A stretch of DNA of 64,000 nucleotides from Microbulbifer sediminum (GCF_021729035.1 NZ_JAJSAP010000005.1:124001-188000), one strand, 5' to 3'; counted from the stretch's first letter, positions 27,704 through 37,043 are shown. Notes: a model not told the origin generated them from the letters alone. A program made the numbers and translations.

Positions 27704-30508
27704 TTAAAACGCGTGGCCGTAGCTCAGGGTGACGAAGCGGCCCATGGAACTGTGGTTGACGTGATCCACATTGGCACCGGTACCCAGGACCAGGGGGGGC
27801 TCCTTGTCGGTCAGGTTATTGACGCGCAGGCTGAGCCAGCTGCCGTTCTCGAAATCGCGGCCAACACTGGCATCCAGTACCGTCCAGGCATCCACCTCGA
27901 CTTCGGCACCCTCGGGCAGGCCCGCCGCCTCCAATATCCGGAAGGTGGGGTCGTCAGCGTAGCTGTGGGTGTAGCGCGCGCCCAGCGAGGCAGACCACTG
28001 CTCGTTCATCCAGCGCACCCTGGCATTGGCCAGCCAGCGCGGGTACCGGTATTCCCCGGCCTCACTCACTTCGCCCAGGGCGTCCGAGGGGTAACGGTCA
28101 AACTCGGCCAGGTAGGTAGTATCGAGGGTGAAGCGGAAGCTGCCCAGGCTGTCGGTATCCAGGTACTGGGTGAATGCCATATCCACACCACTGGTTTCCT
28201 GCAGGCCCAGGTTGGTGAGCTGGAAGTGGGCATCCACCACATAACCGTTGGCAACCTCCAGGCCCGGGGTGCCAGTAGCCAGCTCGCCCTCTCCCACCAC
28301 GGCAAACTCACCGGCCAGTGCCCGCAGGATAAAGTCGTCCTCCTCGACACCGATCAGGTTCTCGTGCTCGATATTCCAGTAGTCGATGCTCAGCTCGGTA
28401 TCCGCAAACGGTTTAAGGAGTACGCCGGCACCCCAGGTGGTCGCCTCCTCCGGCTTCAGGTTGTCATTGCTGACTTCTTCCGAGAACAGGAACTCGCCGT
28501 CTTCATTGTTCGCTCCGCCACAGGCACCCGGGGTCATCGTGCAGTCCACGGTGTAGCTGCTCAGCAGGGTGCCGGCACCCACCTGTGCCAGGGAGGGCGC
28601 CCGGAAGGAAGTCGACCAGTTACCGCGCAAAACGACTTTATCGCCAAGGAGTGACTGGCGCATGGCGACCTTTGGATTGAAATCGCCACCAAAGCTGTCG
28701 TAGTAGTCATAGCGCATGGCCAGCTGCATTTCGGTGGTCGCCGTCAGGGGAATCGACTGTTCCATATAGACTGCCCACTGGTCGCGCTCGGCATCGGCCG
28801 AAGTGGAACTGAAGCCAAGGATCGGCTCCGGGTTCATTGTGGTGGAAACCGCCTCCCCCGACGGGGTGTCTTTCACGGTTTCGCGACGGAACTCGGCGCC
28901 CACGGCGACCTTGACCGTACCGGCCGGCAGATCGAACAGGTCACCGGAGAAATTGCCATCGATGGCGTACAGGTTGGACTCGCCACTGCGCGCGGCATCA
29001 GTGCGCACAAAGTCAGCGATGGCATCCACCTGGTCGCCCTGGCCCCCAAACGGGTTATACCAGGCTGTGGTCTTGCCCAGGTCTTCACAGGTCTCCCCGG
29101 TACCGTAGCTTGCACCTGGCCGGACAAGATCCACGTCCCACCGACTGACTACCGTGCCGTCGGTACACAGGTTGCCCAGGGAAGCGTTGTAGAAAGCCTC
29201 TGTATTGTAGAGGCCCGAGATACCACGCTGTTCGTTCTCGTTGCGACCAATATTCGCCGCAACCTCCCAGTCCCAGTTGTTCAGCTCACCGCGCAGGCCG
29301 GTGAGGAAACGCACCGACTGGCTCTCCACCTCGACCGCACGGGCATCCGGGAACTTGCCCCAGGCATAAACCGGGAAACCGTAGAAATCACTGAAATCCT
29401 GGGCCCCCTCAAACGATCCCTCCTCGACAATATCTGCCTGCAGCGCACCAGGCCACAGCGGGCTTTCCGGATCGAAAGGCGCGCGGCTGAAGTTGGCCGG
29501 GGAACTGGTGCCTTTCGCCTCGCTGGTCTGGAACATGACATTGTTGAACCATTCCAGGTTATCGCTCAGGTCATAATTGAAAGTCGCCACCACGCTGCCA
29601 CTCTGGTAGTCGTCCTGGGTGGCGGCAACGGCGTTGGTATTGAATTCACAGTAGTCACCAAAGTCACCGAACTTGAATTGATCCTCAGGACAGCCACCGG
29701 CTGCGGGTCCCTCGGTCTGGTCATACGCCATCCAGAACAGGTCATTGAAGCTGGGATAAACCCCCTGCTGGCTGGGGCGAACAGAATTGGCAGAAATATC
29801 CCGGTCGCGGTCGTAGAGTGCATTGCGCTTGAACAGGTCCACCACCACCATGCTGTGGCTGCGCTCGCCGGTGCGCCCCCAGATCCAGTTCAGGTTGTAC
29901 TTGCCCTCATCTGTACTGGCGGTGGAGTTACCGTGGGTGATACTGACTTCACTGCCTTCAAAATCATCACGGAGCACGAAATTAACCACACCGGCAACCG
30001 CATCGGCGCCGTATGTTGCAGCCGCACCGCTGGGTAGGACTTCGACGCGCTCAATGGCAGACAGGGGAATGGAGTTTACGTCGACAAAAGATTCCTGCCC
30101 CTTGGCGAAAGAACTGACAGATACACGACGGCCGTTTACCAGTACCAGTGTTGCCGAACTGCCCAGGCCGCGCAGGGAAACACCTGCAGCCCCCACCGGC
30201 GTATTGCTGGAAAGTGGCCCACCCGTCGCCGTGGAGAAGGTGCCGGAGCCACCACCGGTCTGCGTCAGCTCCTGCAGAATCTCGATTGCGGAGGTCGCGC
30301 CGGATGCCTCGATATCGTCACGGTTGATCTGCACAACCTGCACCGCGCTCCCGGTATCGAGCCCCTTGATGTGACTACCGGTGACGGTGATCTCTTCCAC
30401 GGCTTCACCAGCGGGGTTGGGCAAGTCCTGCGCGAACGCACTGCCGGCAACCAGAGAACAACCGACCGCCAGGCGAATGGCTTTGTAAAGATGGGTTCTC
30501 TTATTCAT
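27704..30508 (-). CDS. TonB-dependent outer membrane receptor, probably for cyanophycin-derived peptides
   Basis: A 934-residue receptor. Signal peptide ends SAFAQD; a TonB box EEITVTGSH follows, then the plug (AIEILQELTQTGGGSGTF, LRGLGSSATLVLVNGRRVSV, RVEVLPSGAAATYGADAVAG, FVLRDDF). The barrel ends with FVTLSYGHAF and a C-terminal Phe. These N-terminal features belong to the large CirA/peptide-type TBDR group. It leads a same-strand run of transporter, dipeptidase, regulator and cyanophycinase, so oligopeptide uptake is a reasonable inference, not a proven one. AGAGGGAA precedes the ATG. Confidence 0.88.
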   Translation of the reverse strand: MNKRTHLYKAIRLAVGCSLVAGSAFAQDLPNPAGEAVEEITVTGSHIKGLDTGSAVQVVQINRDDIEASGATSAIEILQELTQTGGGSGTFSTATGGPLSSNTPVGAAGVSLRGLGSSATLVLVNGRRVSVSSFAKGQESFVDVNSIPLSAIERVEVLPSGAAATYGADAVAGVVNFVLRDDFEGSEVSITHGNSTASTDEGKYNLNWIWGRTGERSHSMVVVDLFKRNALYDRDRDISANSVRPSQQGVYPSFNDLFWMAYDQTEGPAAGGCPEDQFKFGDFGDYCEFNTNAVAATQDDYQSGSVVATFNYDLSDNLEWFNNVMFQTSEAKGTSSPANFSRAPFDPESPLWPGALQADIVEEGSFEGAQDFSDFYGFPVYAWGKFPDARAVEVESQSVRFLTGLRGELNNWDWEVAANIGRNENEQRGISGLYNTEAFYNASLGNLCTDGTVVSRWDVDLVRPGASYGTGETCEDLGKTTAWYNPFGGQGDQVDAIADFVRTDAARSGESNLYAIDGNFSGDLFDLPAGTVKVAVGAEFRRETVKDTPSGEAVSTTMNPEPILGFSSTSADAERDQWAVYMEQSIPLTATTEMQLAMRYDYYDSFGGDFNPKVAMRQSLLGDKVVLRGNWSTSFRAPSLAQVGAGTLLSSYTVDCTMTPGACGGANNEDGEFLFSEEVSNDNLKPEEATTWGAGVLLKPFADTELSIDYWNIEHENLIGVEEDDFILRALAGEFAVVGEGELATGTPGLEVANGYVVDAHFQLTNLGLQETSGVDMAFTQYLDTDSLGSFRFTLDTTYLAEFDRYPSDALGEVSEAGEYRYPRWLANARVRWMNEQWSASLGARYTHSYADDPTFRILEAAGLPEGAEVEVDAWTVLDASVGRDFENGSWLSLRVNNLTDKEPPLVLGTGANVDHVNHSSMGRFVTLSYGHAF

Positions 30509-31065
30509 TTGGATTCCCTCTGTATTCAGGCTCCGGGGCCCTTCTTATCCTGGATTTCGAATGTGCTTATTGAGGGCAAGCAATGCCCACAGGCAAACGC
30601 CGGCGGCCCGGTTGCGCACACAGGTCAGCATGCCGGAGACATACCGATAATGCGGGATACTGTTGGCGATATAAGGCGGGAAAAAGAGAACCGACTTATA
30701 GCTTCCCTGTGCTCGGCGGCACGCTCAACTTTGTCCTATCAAAACAGGGTCAAGCGCACGGTCAGGCCGATGCGTGGAAGCTACTCGTCAAACCACTCGC
30801 TAAGGTGGTAGTTGGCGGAGCAGCACTGGATGGCAGCAATGGATACCACGTTGCTTGTGTTCATAGTGCTTTTTCTTTGGAAGTGGTTGCTTGTTGTTAT
30901 CCAACGAACTTCACCGATTTTTTATCACGGTGAAAAAATGCTGTAAAGCCTTTATTGGCATGCAGGGAAGACCGGTGTACCCCCCCCACCAAACAGAATT
31001 TTCTGCAGCCATCGATTACAAAACAGGCACCCATCAAACGATGCGGGCAGGGGAAAATTTCCCAC
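30509..31065. other. long intergenic region before the TonB receptor gene
   Basis: No convincing gene is seen in about 550 bp. On the minus strand a 27-codon frame (30781-30864) could be a leader peptide, but its ribosome site is weak. TTTTTTATCAC-G-GTGAAAAAA at about 30918-30938 is an imperfect inverted repeat that could bind a regulator. Promoters for the receptor operon must lie here; none stood out clearly. Confidence 0.4.
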
Positions 31066-31100
31066 AAACAAGCCGGGGCGGGAATCTCTCCCCGCCCCGG
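31066..31100 (-). terminator. terminator after the second cyanophycinase
   Basis: CCGGGGCGGG (31073-31082) pairs perfectly with CCCGCCCCGG (31091-31100); on the minus strand it is followed by CTTGTTTGT. The T-run is interrupted, but position 27 bp after the stop supports termination. Confidence 0.7.
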
Positions 31101-31126
31101 CCCCGCCGCACAGGGGACAACCGCGG

Positions 31127-32503
31127 TTACTGGTATGGCTGCTTGATATAGAAGTCGGTCTTGCTGCCGTCGATGCCAATCCTGACAGGCGCAACCGATG
31201 TCGCCCCAGTCAGTATGTTGTACTGGTCGGACTCGGAGAGCTGGTAACGCAGTACGTTCTCATAGATAACCGGCAATCCACAGGTCGCCTGGGTACGGGA
31301 AGTCGAGCCGTCCTCGGCCAGCACATAGACATTGCCGCTACCATCGACCACCCCTGTGCCATCGCTGGCAAAGAAGATCGAGGTCTGCTCGTCCACACCT
31401 ATACCACGGATGCCCACCGGCAGGCCGGCCATAAAGGCCATCAGGCGCCCCATACGATCCCGCTCTGCAAAGTGGGAATCGACCAGTACATTCTCCATCG
31501 TGGCGGTGGTCAGGAAATCCGTCGAGATGTTGGTGTACTCGTGGCAGAGGTCGGTCACAGCCTCCGGGGAGTAGGCGCCGTTAGTCCCGTCGGGATCGTA
31601 GATATACTCGGATTGCACCGCCGCTCCGGCGGAGGTACCACCCAGCACGGCACCCCGGGCAAGGGCCTCATCCAGCGCCTGCTGCACCGGGGTTCCCTGC
31701 CACTGGTTGAGGTAGTCGGACTGGTCACCACCGGCCAGCCAGATAAACTCGGCGGACTGCAGGGCCCAGAGTACATACGCGTCATCTGTGTACTGGGCGC
31801 GGTCAACCATCAGGGTTTCGACCGAGTCGGCCCCCAGCAGGTTGTAGAGATAGTCGTTATAGCCATCACTACCGGAAGTCCGCAGGACCACAACATCGCC
31901 ACCGCCAAACACTGGCTTGACGCGTCGCTCAAACGCCACGTCCACATCGGTACCTCCGCCCATGACCAGCAGCCCCCCGCCATTGGGGACGAGCTCCACA
32001 CAGGTATCATCCGGATTACCGGTAAGGTAAGTGGTGAGGCCGCCGGGCTTGCCGGGCCGGGCGCCGAGATTGCAATTGCCGCCGTCACCCCCACCGGAGG
32101 ACGGAATCCCGGCGACTGACAGACTATAGGATCCGCGACCGCTGTACTGGGTGACCTTCAATGTGTACAGCCCCGCGCCACCAACAGAAACGGGAGCACT
32201 TTCCGGGTTATCCCCGGTCTCCGCGGCATAGAGCTGCTGCTGTGGATCGTAGAGGTATCAGTCAAAATCATCACTACCGGCATGACTCAGGCTGATATCG
32301 AGGGTGGCCGCGTGATCGACATTGAAGTAAAACCAGTCCTGGTCGCGACGGTTGCCGATATCCCCGGCCACCTGCTGGCTTGAGCAGACGGGTCCGTCTG
32401 CCTCGGACTCGGCATCATTGGATTCGGATTCCTGCGTGATACAGGCCAGGGCACCGTGACTCAGGAATAATGTTGAAAAGAGTAACGCGAGCTTGCCGGG
32501 CAT
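31127..32503 (-). pseudogene. second cyanophycinase (PPC domain plus S51 peptidase) with an in-frame TGA at codon 82
   Basis: The frame from 32503 to the TAA at 31127 is a 459-codon gene interrupted once, by TGA at 32258-32260. Before it: signal peptide with lipobox-like GALAC, then ESESNDAESEADGPVC and DQDWFYFNVD, the start of a bacterial pre-peptidase C-terminal (PPC) domain. After it, in the same frame: YLYDPQQQLYAAETGDNP, completing that domain; the family expects D-W-Y-L-Y-D, so TGG to TGA is the simplest event. The S51 peptidase domain follows intact (FIWLAGGDQSDYL, VLGGTSAGAAVQSE). A strong AGGAG site precedes the start. Recently inactivated gene, readthrough or base-call error are all possible. 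Confidence 0.8.
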
Positions 32504-32754
32504 TGTGTTCTCCTTGACGTATTGCGCTCGGATGCAACCGGGCGGTTATTGTTATATCGTCAAAGAGTAACGGCTTTGTCATCGGCAAATTGCGGAGCCA
32601 GTTCGCAGCGGCTAAAAACGTCAAGTCCGGGCGCAATGCGAACATTTGCAAAGAAAGTTGCGCAATATTTCAGTGCATTTACACGACTATTTCCCACAAA
32701 CTGTGCATGCGCAATGTCCACCCGCTGATGAACAGCTCAATTGCGGACCGCAGG

Positions 32755-33063
32755 TTAAATACCGCAACCAGCCCCATCAATCAGCATATGCGTCACCAGT
32801 CCCACCCCGAGCATGCGCACGGACTTCCAGGGCAGGAACAGCAGTGCACCCATGAGGGAGATAGGCAGCATGGTGTGCAACGGGTAAGAGTTTATGGCGC
32901 ACTGGACCGGGCCTGAAGCCGCCGGCACAAACAGATGATCCAGGTCGACCAGGTTTGCCGCCAGCATGATCAGCGCCGCTTTCAGCCAGTCATCGCGAAA
33001 AAGCAGCCAGGCCAGTGCGATCGGCACCACTACATGAAGGGCAATATGAATAAATCCGTACAT
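32755..33063 (-). CDS. small four-helix membrane protein, DUF6122-like
   Basis: A 102-residue inner-membrane protein with about four hydrophobic helices. His and Asp residues at helix ends are conserved in type: FIHIALHVVVP, LVDLDHLFVPA, then YPLHTMLP and GLVTHMLID. This arrangement resembles DUF6122 and the YdjM-like membrane metal-dependent hydrolases, so a membrane metalloenzyme is conceivable. AGGATTTC precedes the ATG and it starts seven bases after the GntR stop, so it is the last gene of a patatin-GntR operon. Function unknown. Confidence 0.65.
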   Translation of the reverse strand: MYGFIHIALHVVVPIALAWLLFRDDWLKAALIMLAANLVDLDHLFVPAASGPVQCAINSYPLHTMLPISLMGALLFLPWKSVRMLGVGLVTHMLIDGAGCGI

Positions 33064-33069
33064 GAAATC

Positions 33070-33741
33070 CTACAATAATTCTTCTGCGGAGAGGGAACCG
33101 AGACCTTCCTCGATATCCTGGCGAATGGCTGTGCGCACCAGCTCCGGATCTTTCGAGGCTATTGCCTCCAGCAGGTCCTGGTGGCGATCGGGCAGCTCCT
33201 GTACACCAAAGCGCTGGAACACCAGGTGCTGCAGTGGGGCAGTCTGCAGCCAGAGGCTCTCGATCAGGGAGAGGATGATATGTGGCCGCCCGAGCCGGTA
33301 AAGGGTGAAATGGAATTCCAGGTTGGCCGTGACGTATTCTTCAATGTCTTTTTCTGCCAGTGCGTCGGTCACCCGGCCATCCAGCCTGCGCAACTGCTCC
33401 AGCTCCTCGGTCCCCACGTACGGCAGTGCCTGCTCGGCCGCCTGGCATTCCAGTGCAACGCGCGCAGCGCAGATTTCTGCCAGTTTTTCCGGGGTCATGG
33501 TGGGCACGGTTACCCGGCGGGTATCCGAGAGTTCCAGCGCCCGCTCTGAAGTCAGGCGACGCAGTGCCTCACGCACTGGCATGGGGCTGCAATCCAGCTC
33601 CGCCGCCAGGCCGCGGATCGTAATGGCATGGCCCGGCAGGAAGCGGCCGCGGAGGATGGCGTCGCGCACCTGGAAATAGACCCGCTCCTGGGTTGTGCGG
33701 TATTCCTCCTGGGGTGCGCTGAAATCCTGCTGTTCACTCAT
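33070..33741 (-). CDS. GntR family (FadR/FCD subfamily) transcriptional regulator
   Basis: A 223-residue regulator. Residues 15-80 give the GntR winged helix: YFQVRDAILRGRFLPGHAI and LAAELDCSPMPVREALRRL, the recognition helix. Residues 90-210 form the all-helical FCD ligand domain (ARVALECQAAEQALPYVG, then HFTLYRLGRPHIILSLIESL) with its metal-binding His residues. Ligands are typically organic acids. It starts in an ATGA overlap with the patatin stop, so both are translated together. Confidence 0.9.
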   Translation of the reverse strand: MSEQQDFSAPQEEYRTTQERVYFQVRDAILRGRFLPGHAITIRGLAAELDCSPMPVREALRRLTSERALELSDTRRVTVPTMTPEKLAEICAARVALECQAAEQALPYVGTEELEQLRRLDGRVTDALAEKDIEEYVTANLEFHFTLYRLGRPHIILSLIESLWLQTAPLQHLVFQRFGVQELPDRHQDLLEAIASKDPELVRTAIRQDIEEGLGSLSAEELL

Positions 33742-34844
33742 GCCGCACTTACCCGATCCAGTTTGTGCAGGACATCATCACGCCCGACTTCGATCATATG
33801 CTCAGCGAGCGTGCCCTGTTGCCACATCTCGAAAAAATCCTCGGCAACCCGCCGGCTGGCATCGACTACGGCGTTCCAGTACTGCAATCGTTCCGCGGTT
33901 GAAAACTGGTAAAAATCGTCACGATCCGGGATTTTACCGTGCGGCAGTGAAGCCACAAAGGCCGGCGAAGGTGCCACCAACAGGGTATTTTGCATGGCAC
34001 CACCCTTTACCCAACGCCAGCTCAGGCTCTTGTCGAACCAGCCGGGAACCATGTAGGGGAAAAAGTGTGGATACAGCGCCACCCCCTCGGGATGGCGGAA
34101 TCGCAGGTCAAAGTGGTAATCAGTGATGCCACCGTCCCGGTAGTTACCGAGCGGTGCGCCCTCCGGGTTCTGCACGCCCGCCATCACCAGCGGGATCGAA
34201 CCACTGGCCAGCACCGACGAACGGACATTCCCGGCCGACAGAGGAATATTGACCGTGCGCAGGCTGTCGAAATGCACCGCCGGGGTATCGCCAGCGTGAA
34301 ATACGACGCGATCCCAGAACGCGCTCAGGCTGCGACGGGAAAAAGCATTGGCCAGGGCCGAGGCCAGCAGCGCCGGGGCCAGTACCGCGCGGCGCTCACT
34401 GGCGAGCGGCCCACGGCCACGGACGGTCACAAAGTGACTCTGCCAGGTCCGGTTGGCCGCGACCTGGGCAGCGCCCTCTTCCCCCAGGACATCCTGCAGT
34501 ATCTTCCCGGCGGTGGTGGTGATCTCCGCCGGGGTGGGCTTGCCGGAATCGTACACCTGGTTGACGTATCCATATTCCAGCGCTTCCAGGGCCTCCAGTG
34601 GCCGCGCCATGGCATAACACATGTTGCGAAAACTGCCGATAGACGAGCCTACCGTAGCGATGGGCTCCTTCCGGTCGCGGAAGAACTCCCCCATCAGCAC
34701 CCGGTCCAGCTGGCTGATCACCAGCCACTTGGGCCCCCCAGAGGCGCCCACCAGGGTCGAAATCTGTTCCTGGCGCAGGCCCTCTTCCCGGACCCGCCGG
34801 GCAGCTTCCGCCCCAGCCAGTATTACGCAGGATCTTTTCTTCAC
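33738..34844 (-). CDS. patatin-like phospholipase
   Basis: A 368-residue serine hydrolase. The oxyanion loop is GASGGPKWLV, the nucleophile elbow GSSIGSFR (G-x-S-x-G), and the catalytic Asp lies in YRDGGITDYHF (patatin DG motif). Patatins release fatty acids from phospholipids. No signal peptide is visible, so it is probably cytosolic or membrane-associated. The start is chosen at the GTG at 34844, giving MKKRSCVILAG as in relatives; an upstream TTG at 34886 is less likely. Coupled with a GntR regulator and a membrane protein, suggesting regulation by a lipid-derived metabolite. Confidence 0.82.
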   Translation of the reverse strand: MKKRSCVILAGAEAARRVREEGLRQEQISTLVGASGGPKWLVISQLDRVLMGEFFRDRKEPIATVGSSIGSFRNMCYAMARPLEALEALEYGYVNQVYDSGKPTPAEITTTAGKILQDVLGEEGAAQVAANRTWQSHFVTVRGRGPLASERRAVLAPALLASALANAFSRRSLSAFWDRVVFHAGDTPAVHFDSLRTVNIPLSAGNVRSSVLASGSIPLVMAGVQNPEGAPLGNYRDGGITDYHFDLRFRHPEGVALYPHFFPYMVPGWFDKSLSWRWVKGGAMQNTLLVAPSPAFVASLPHGKIPDRDDFYQFSTAERLQYWNAVVDASRRVAEDFFEMWQQGTLAEHMIEVGRDDVLHKLDRVSAA

Positions 34845-34951
34845 TACATTATCCAAATTCAGATCGGGCCCGCCTTCAGGCCCCAATCACGGGCTGTATT
34901 GACACTTTGCGGTGCTCCACCGCTCCGCCCTACTCGAACCATCGTCGCGGG

Positions 34952-35168
34952 GCTGGCAGGCTGCCTGTGCCAGCACACAGGAAGCGGAATGTACTCGAGT
35001 ACAAGAGCATTCCGGGCACTGCCACTGGCGGCGCAGTCAACCAACTGCCTTCCTCGAGGCGAAGAGTGACTCGGGAAGCGTCATGAGCGCCGGCAGGTTG
35101 GTCGGTGCCAGCGCGCAGTAACCGGAGTGTGCACAAGGCACATGAGGATTCCGAGCACTGCCACCGGC
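34952..35168. repeat. pair of imperfect direct repeats with nested hairpins
   Basis: The 358-bp gap between the patatin and glyoxalase genes holds two related copies of about 63 bp at 34967-35029 and 35105-35168. Both read GTGCCAGC-x-C-x-CAG... to ATTCCG-x-GCACTGCCAC-x-GGC. Each can fold on itself: CGGAATG with CATTCCG around the palindrome GTACTCGAGTAC in the first, a degenerate equivalent in the second. Between them AACCAACTGCC (35039) faces GGCAGGTTGGT (35091), and GCTGGCA/TGCCAGC (34952-34974) makes another hairpin. Looks like repeated palindromic elements (REP/BIME-like) or a structured RNA. Confidence 0.6.
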
Positions 35169-35202
35169 CGGGATGCCAAGCGCAATAGCTTCCCGTTCAC
35201 TC

Positions 35203-35643
35203 TTACCAGGTGCCGGTGTTTTCCATTGACGCCCAGGGCTCCTCCGGCTCCAGTGCCTCCCCCTTTTGCAGCAGCTCGATCGAGATACCGTCCGGTGAGC
35301 GCACGAATGCCATATGACCGTCCCGCGGTGGGCGGTTGATGGTGACTCCCTCGTCCATCAGTCGCTGGCAGATGGCGTAGATATTATCCACACGGTACGC
35401 CAGATGGCCAAAGTTCCGGCCACCGGTGTAGGTTTCCGGGTCCCAGTTATGGGTCAGTTCCACCAGTGGGGCCTTGTTCTCCCGCGCGCTCTCCGCATCC
35501 CCGGGCGCGGCCAGGAATACCAGGGTAAAGCGCCCCTTGTCATTGTCGACACGGCTGATCTCCTGCAGGCCCAGCTTCTCGCAGTAGAACTTGAGGGATT
35601 CCTCGAGGTCCGCTACCCGGACCATGGTATGCAGGTATTCCAT
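35203..35643 (-). CDS. gloA: lactoylglutathione lyase (glyoxalase I)
   Basis: A 146-residue VOC-fold enzyme. It begins MEYLHTMVRVADLEESLKFY; metal ligands of glyoxalase I are visible as His5, Glu in LVELTHNW, His in FGHLAYRV and Glu in GISIELLQ. It isomerises the methylglyoxal-glutathione hemithioacetal to lactoylglutathione. The short alpha-helical spacing suggests the nickel-type bacterial class. A GAGGAG site sits before the ATG. It is a single gene flanked by the repeat region. Confidence 0.92.
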   Translation of the reverse strand: MEYLHTMVRVADLEESLKFYCEKLGLQEISRVDNDKGRFTLVFLAAPGDAESARENKAPLVELTHNWDPETYTGGRNFGHLAYRVDNIYAICQRLMDEGVTINRPPRDGHMAFVRSPDGISIELLQKGEALEPEEPWASMENTGTW

Positions 35644-35867
35644 CGTATAACTCCTCTGACGGTAGGCTTGGTTGGTCGGGTGACCCGGTCAAATATTGCT
35701 CGCACCGGAAAGCCGGAACGAGCACGGTGCCAATTGTGAACGGCAATCGCGCAGATATACAGGCATAAACGCCGCCGCTGCACTAATGGGTGCATATCTG
35801 CGCAGGGCCAAACCGGCTACAATCGGGCAGTAAAATAAAGGTTCAAGATTACGGACGCCAGAGCCAG

Positions 35868-37043
35868 ATGTATCAAAAGTATTATCGTCAATTCCTGCAG
35901 GGCGCTGCAGAAAGCGCCGCCAGCGGCGCCAAAGCACCGCTCCACATGGCCTGCCACTCCCACCACTACTGGCCGGACATCACCCTGGAAGCGGTTCAGC
36001 AGTACTGGCAGGACTCCGCCCGCCTGGCGGACAGCAAGTGGGGGCCAATTTTTGAGCAGAAGATTCCCGCCTGGCAGGCAGCGGTCGCCCGCGTCCTCAA
36101 CTTGCCGGCGCCGGACCGGATCGCCCTGGCACCCAATACCCACGAACTGGTTTTCCGCCTGATCAGCGCCTTCGACCTTTCCCGTCCCCTGCGCATCCTG
36201 ACCACGGACGGGGAGTTTTACAGTTTCACCCGCCAGCTGCAGCGTCTCGAGGAAGAGGCCAATGTCGAGGTTACCCGGATACACAAGGAGCCCTACGACA
36301 CCCTTGCCGAGCGATTCGAGCAGGAACTGCACCACGGGCATTACGAACTGGCCTATGCCAGCCAGGTATTCTTCGATTCCGGCATCGCCTTCCCCGACCT
36401 GGCCGGGATCGCCGGGCGCAAGCCGGAGCGCACCGAGTTTGTCATCGACGGTTATCACGGCTACTTCGCCCGCCCCACCGACCTGGGAGAGATAGCGGAC
36501 AAGGTTTTCTATACCGCCGGTTCCTATAAGTACCAGGGGGCCGGTGAGGGCCTGTGTTTCATGAGTATTCCTGCGGGCTGCACCCTGCGCCCACTGTACA
36601 CCGGCTGGTTTGCGGATATGGCCGAACTGGAAAACCGGGCTGACCAGGTCGGGTTCGCAGATAACTGGCTGCGTTTCGCCGGCTCCACGATGGATTACTC
36701 CACGCTCTACAAGGCTGTGGCCATCCTCGAGCTGTTCGAGCGGGAAGGCATCACGGTGGAAAAAATCCATGAATACGTCCGGGGTCGCCAGCAGCAATTC
36801 CTGGCGACCATGGACAGCGCCGGCCACCCGCTCCTGAATCGGCAGAACCTGATTTACCACGACCTGGAGCGGGGGCATGGGCACTTCTTCACCTTTGATT
36901 GCACAACGGCACAACGTGCCAGGCAACTGCAGGAGGAGCTGCTCACACGCGGCGTGCTGTGTGACCGCCGACAGCAGCTGCTGAGGCTGGGCTTTGCCAT
37001 CTACCAGGACGAAAATGAAACATTTCAGCGCGTGTTCAGCTAA
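35868..37043 (+). CDS. class V PLP-dependent enzyme, kynureninase-like
   Basis: A 391-residue aminotransferase class V-fold protein. Its PLP region reads FFDSGIAFPDL, VIDGYHGYFARP (ring-binding Asp) and AGSYKYQGAGEGLCFM with the Schiff-base Lys, which resembles kynureninase. The N-terminal ALAPNTHELVFRLISAFD carries the phosphate loop. No kynurenine pathway genes are near, so it may be a cysteine desulfurase- or kynureninase-like enzyme of other substrate. ATG at 35868 is chosen because the fold begins there; an upstream start at 35790 adds unrelated residues. Confidence 0.78.
   Translation: MYQKYYRQFLQGAAESAASGAKAPLHMACHSHHYWPDITLEAVQQYWQDSARLADSKWGPIFEQKIPAWQAAVARVLNLPAPDRIALAPNTHELVFRLISAFDLSRPLRILTTDGEFYSFTRQLQRLEEEANVEVTRIHKEPYDTLAERFEQELHHGHYELAYASQVFFDSGIAFPDLAGIAGRKPERTEFVIDGYHGYFARPTDLGEIADKVFYTAGSYKYQGAGEGLCFMSIPAGCTLRPLYTGWFADMAELENRADQVGFADNWLRFAGSTMDYSTLYKAVAILELFEREGITVEKIHEYVRGRQQQFLATMDSAGHPLLNRQNLIYHDLERGHGHFFTFDCTTAQRARQLQEELLTRGVLCDRRQQLLRLGFAIYQDENETFQRVFS

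Noticed and set aside
35868..37043. Kynureninase of the tryptophan pathway
   Set aside because: No other kynurenine genes are near, and the fold is shared by desulfurases and other enzymes, so the specific name is not given.
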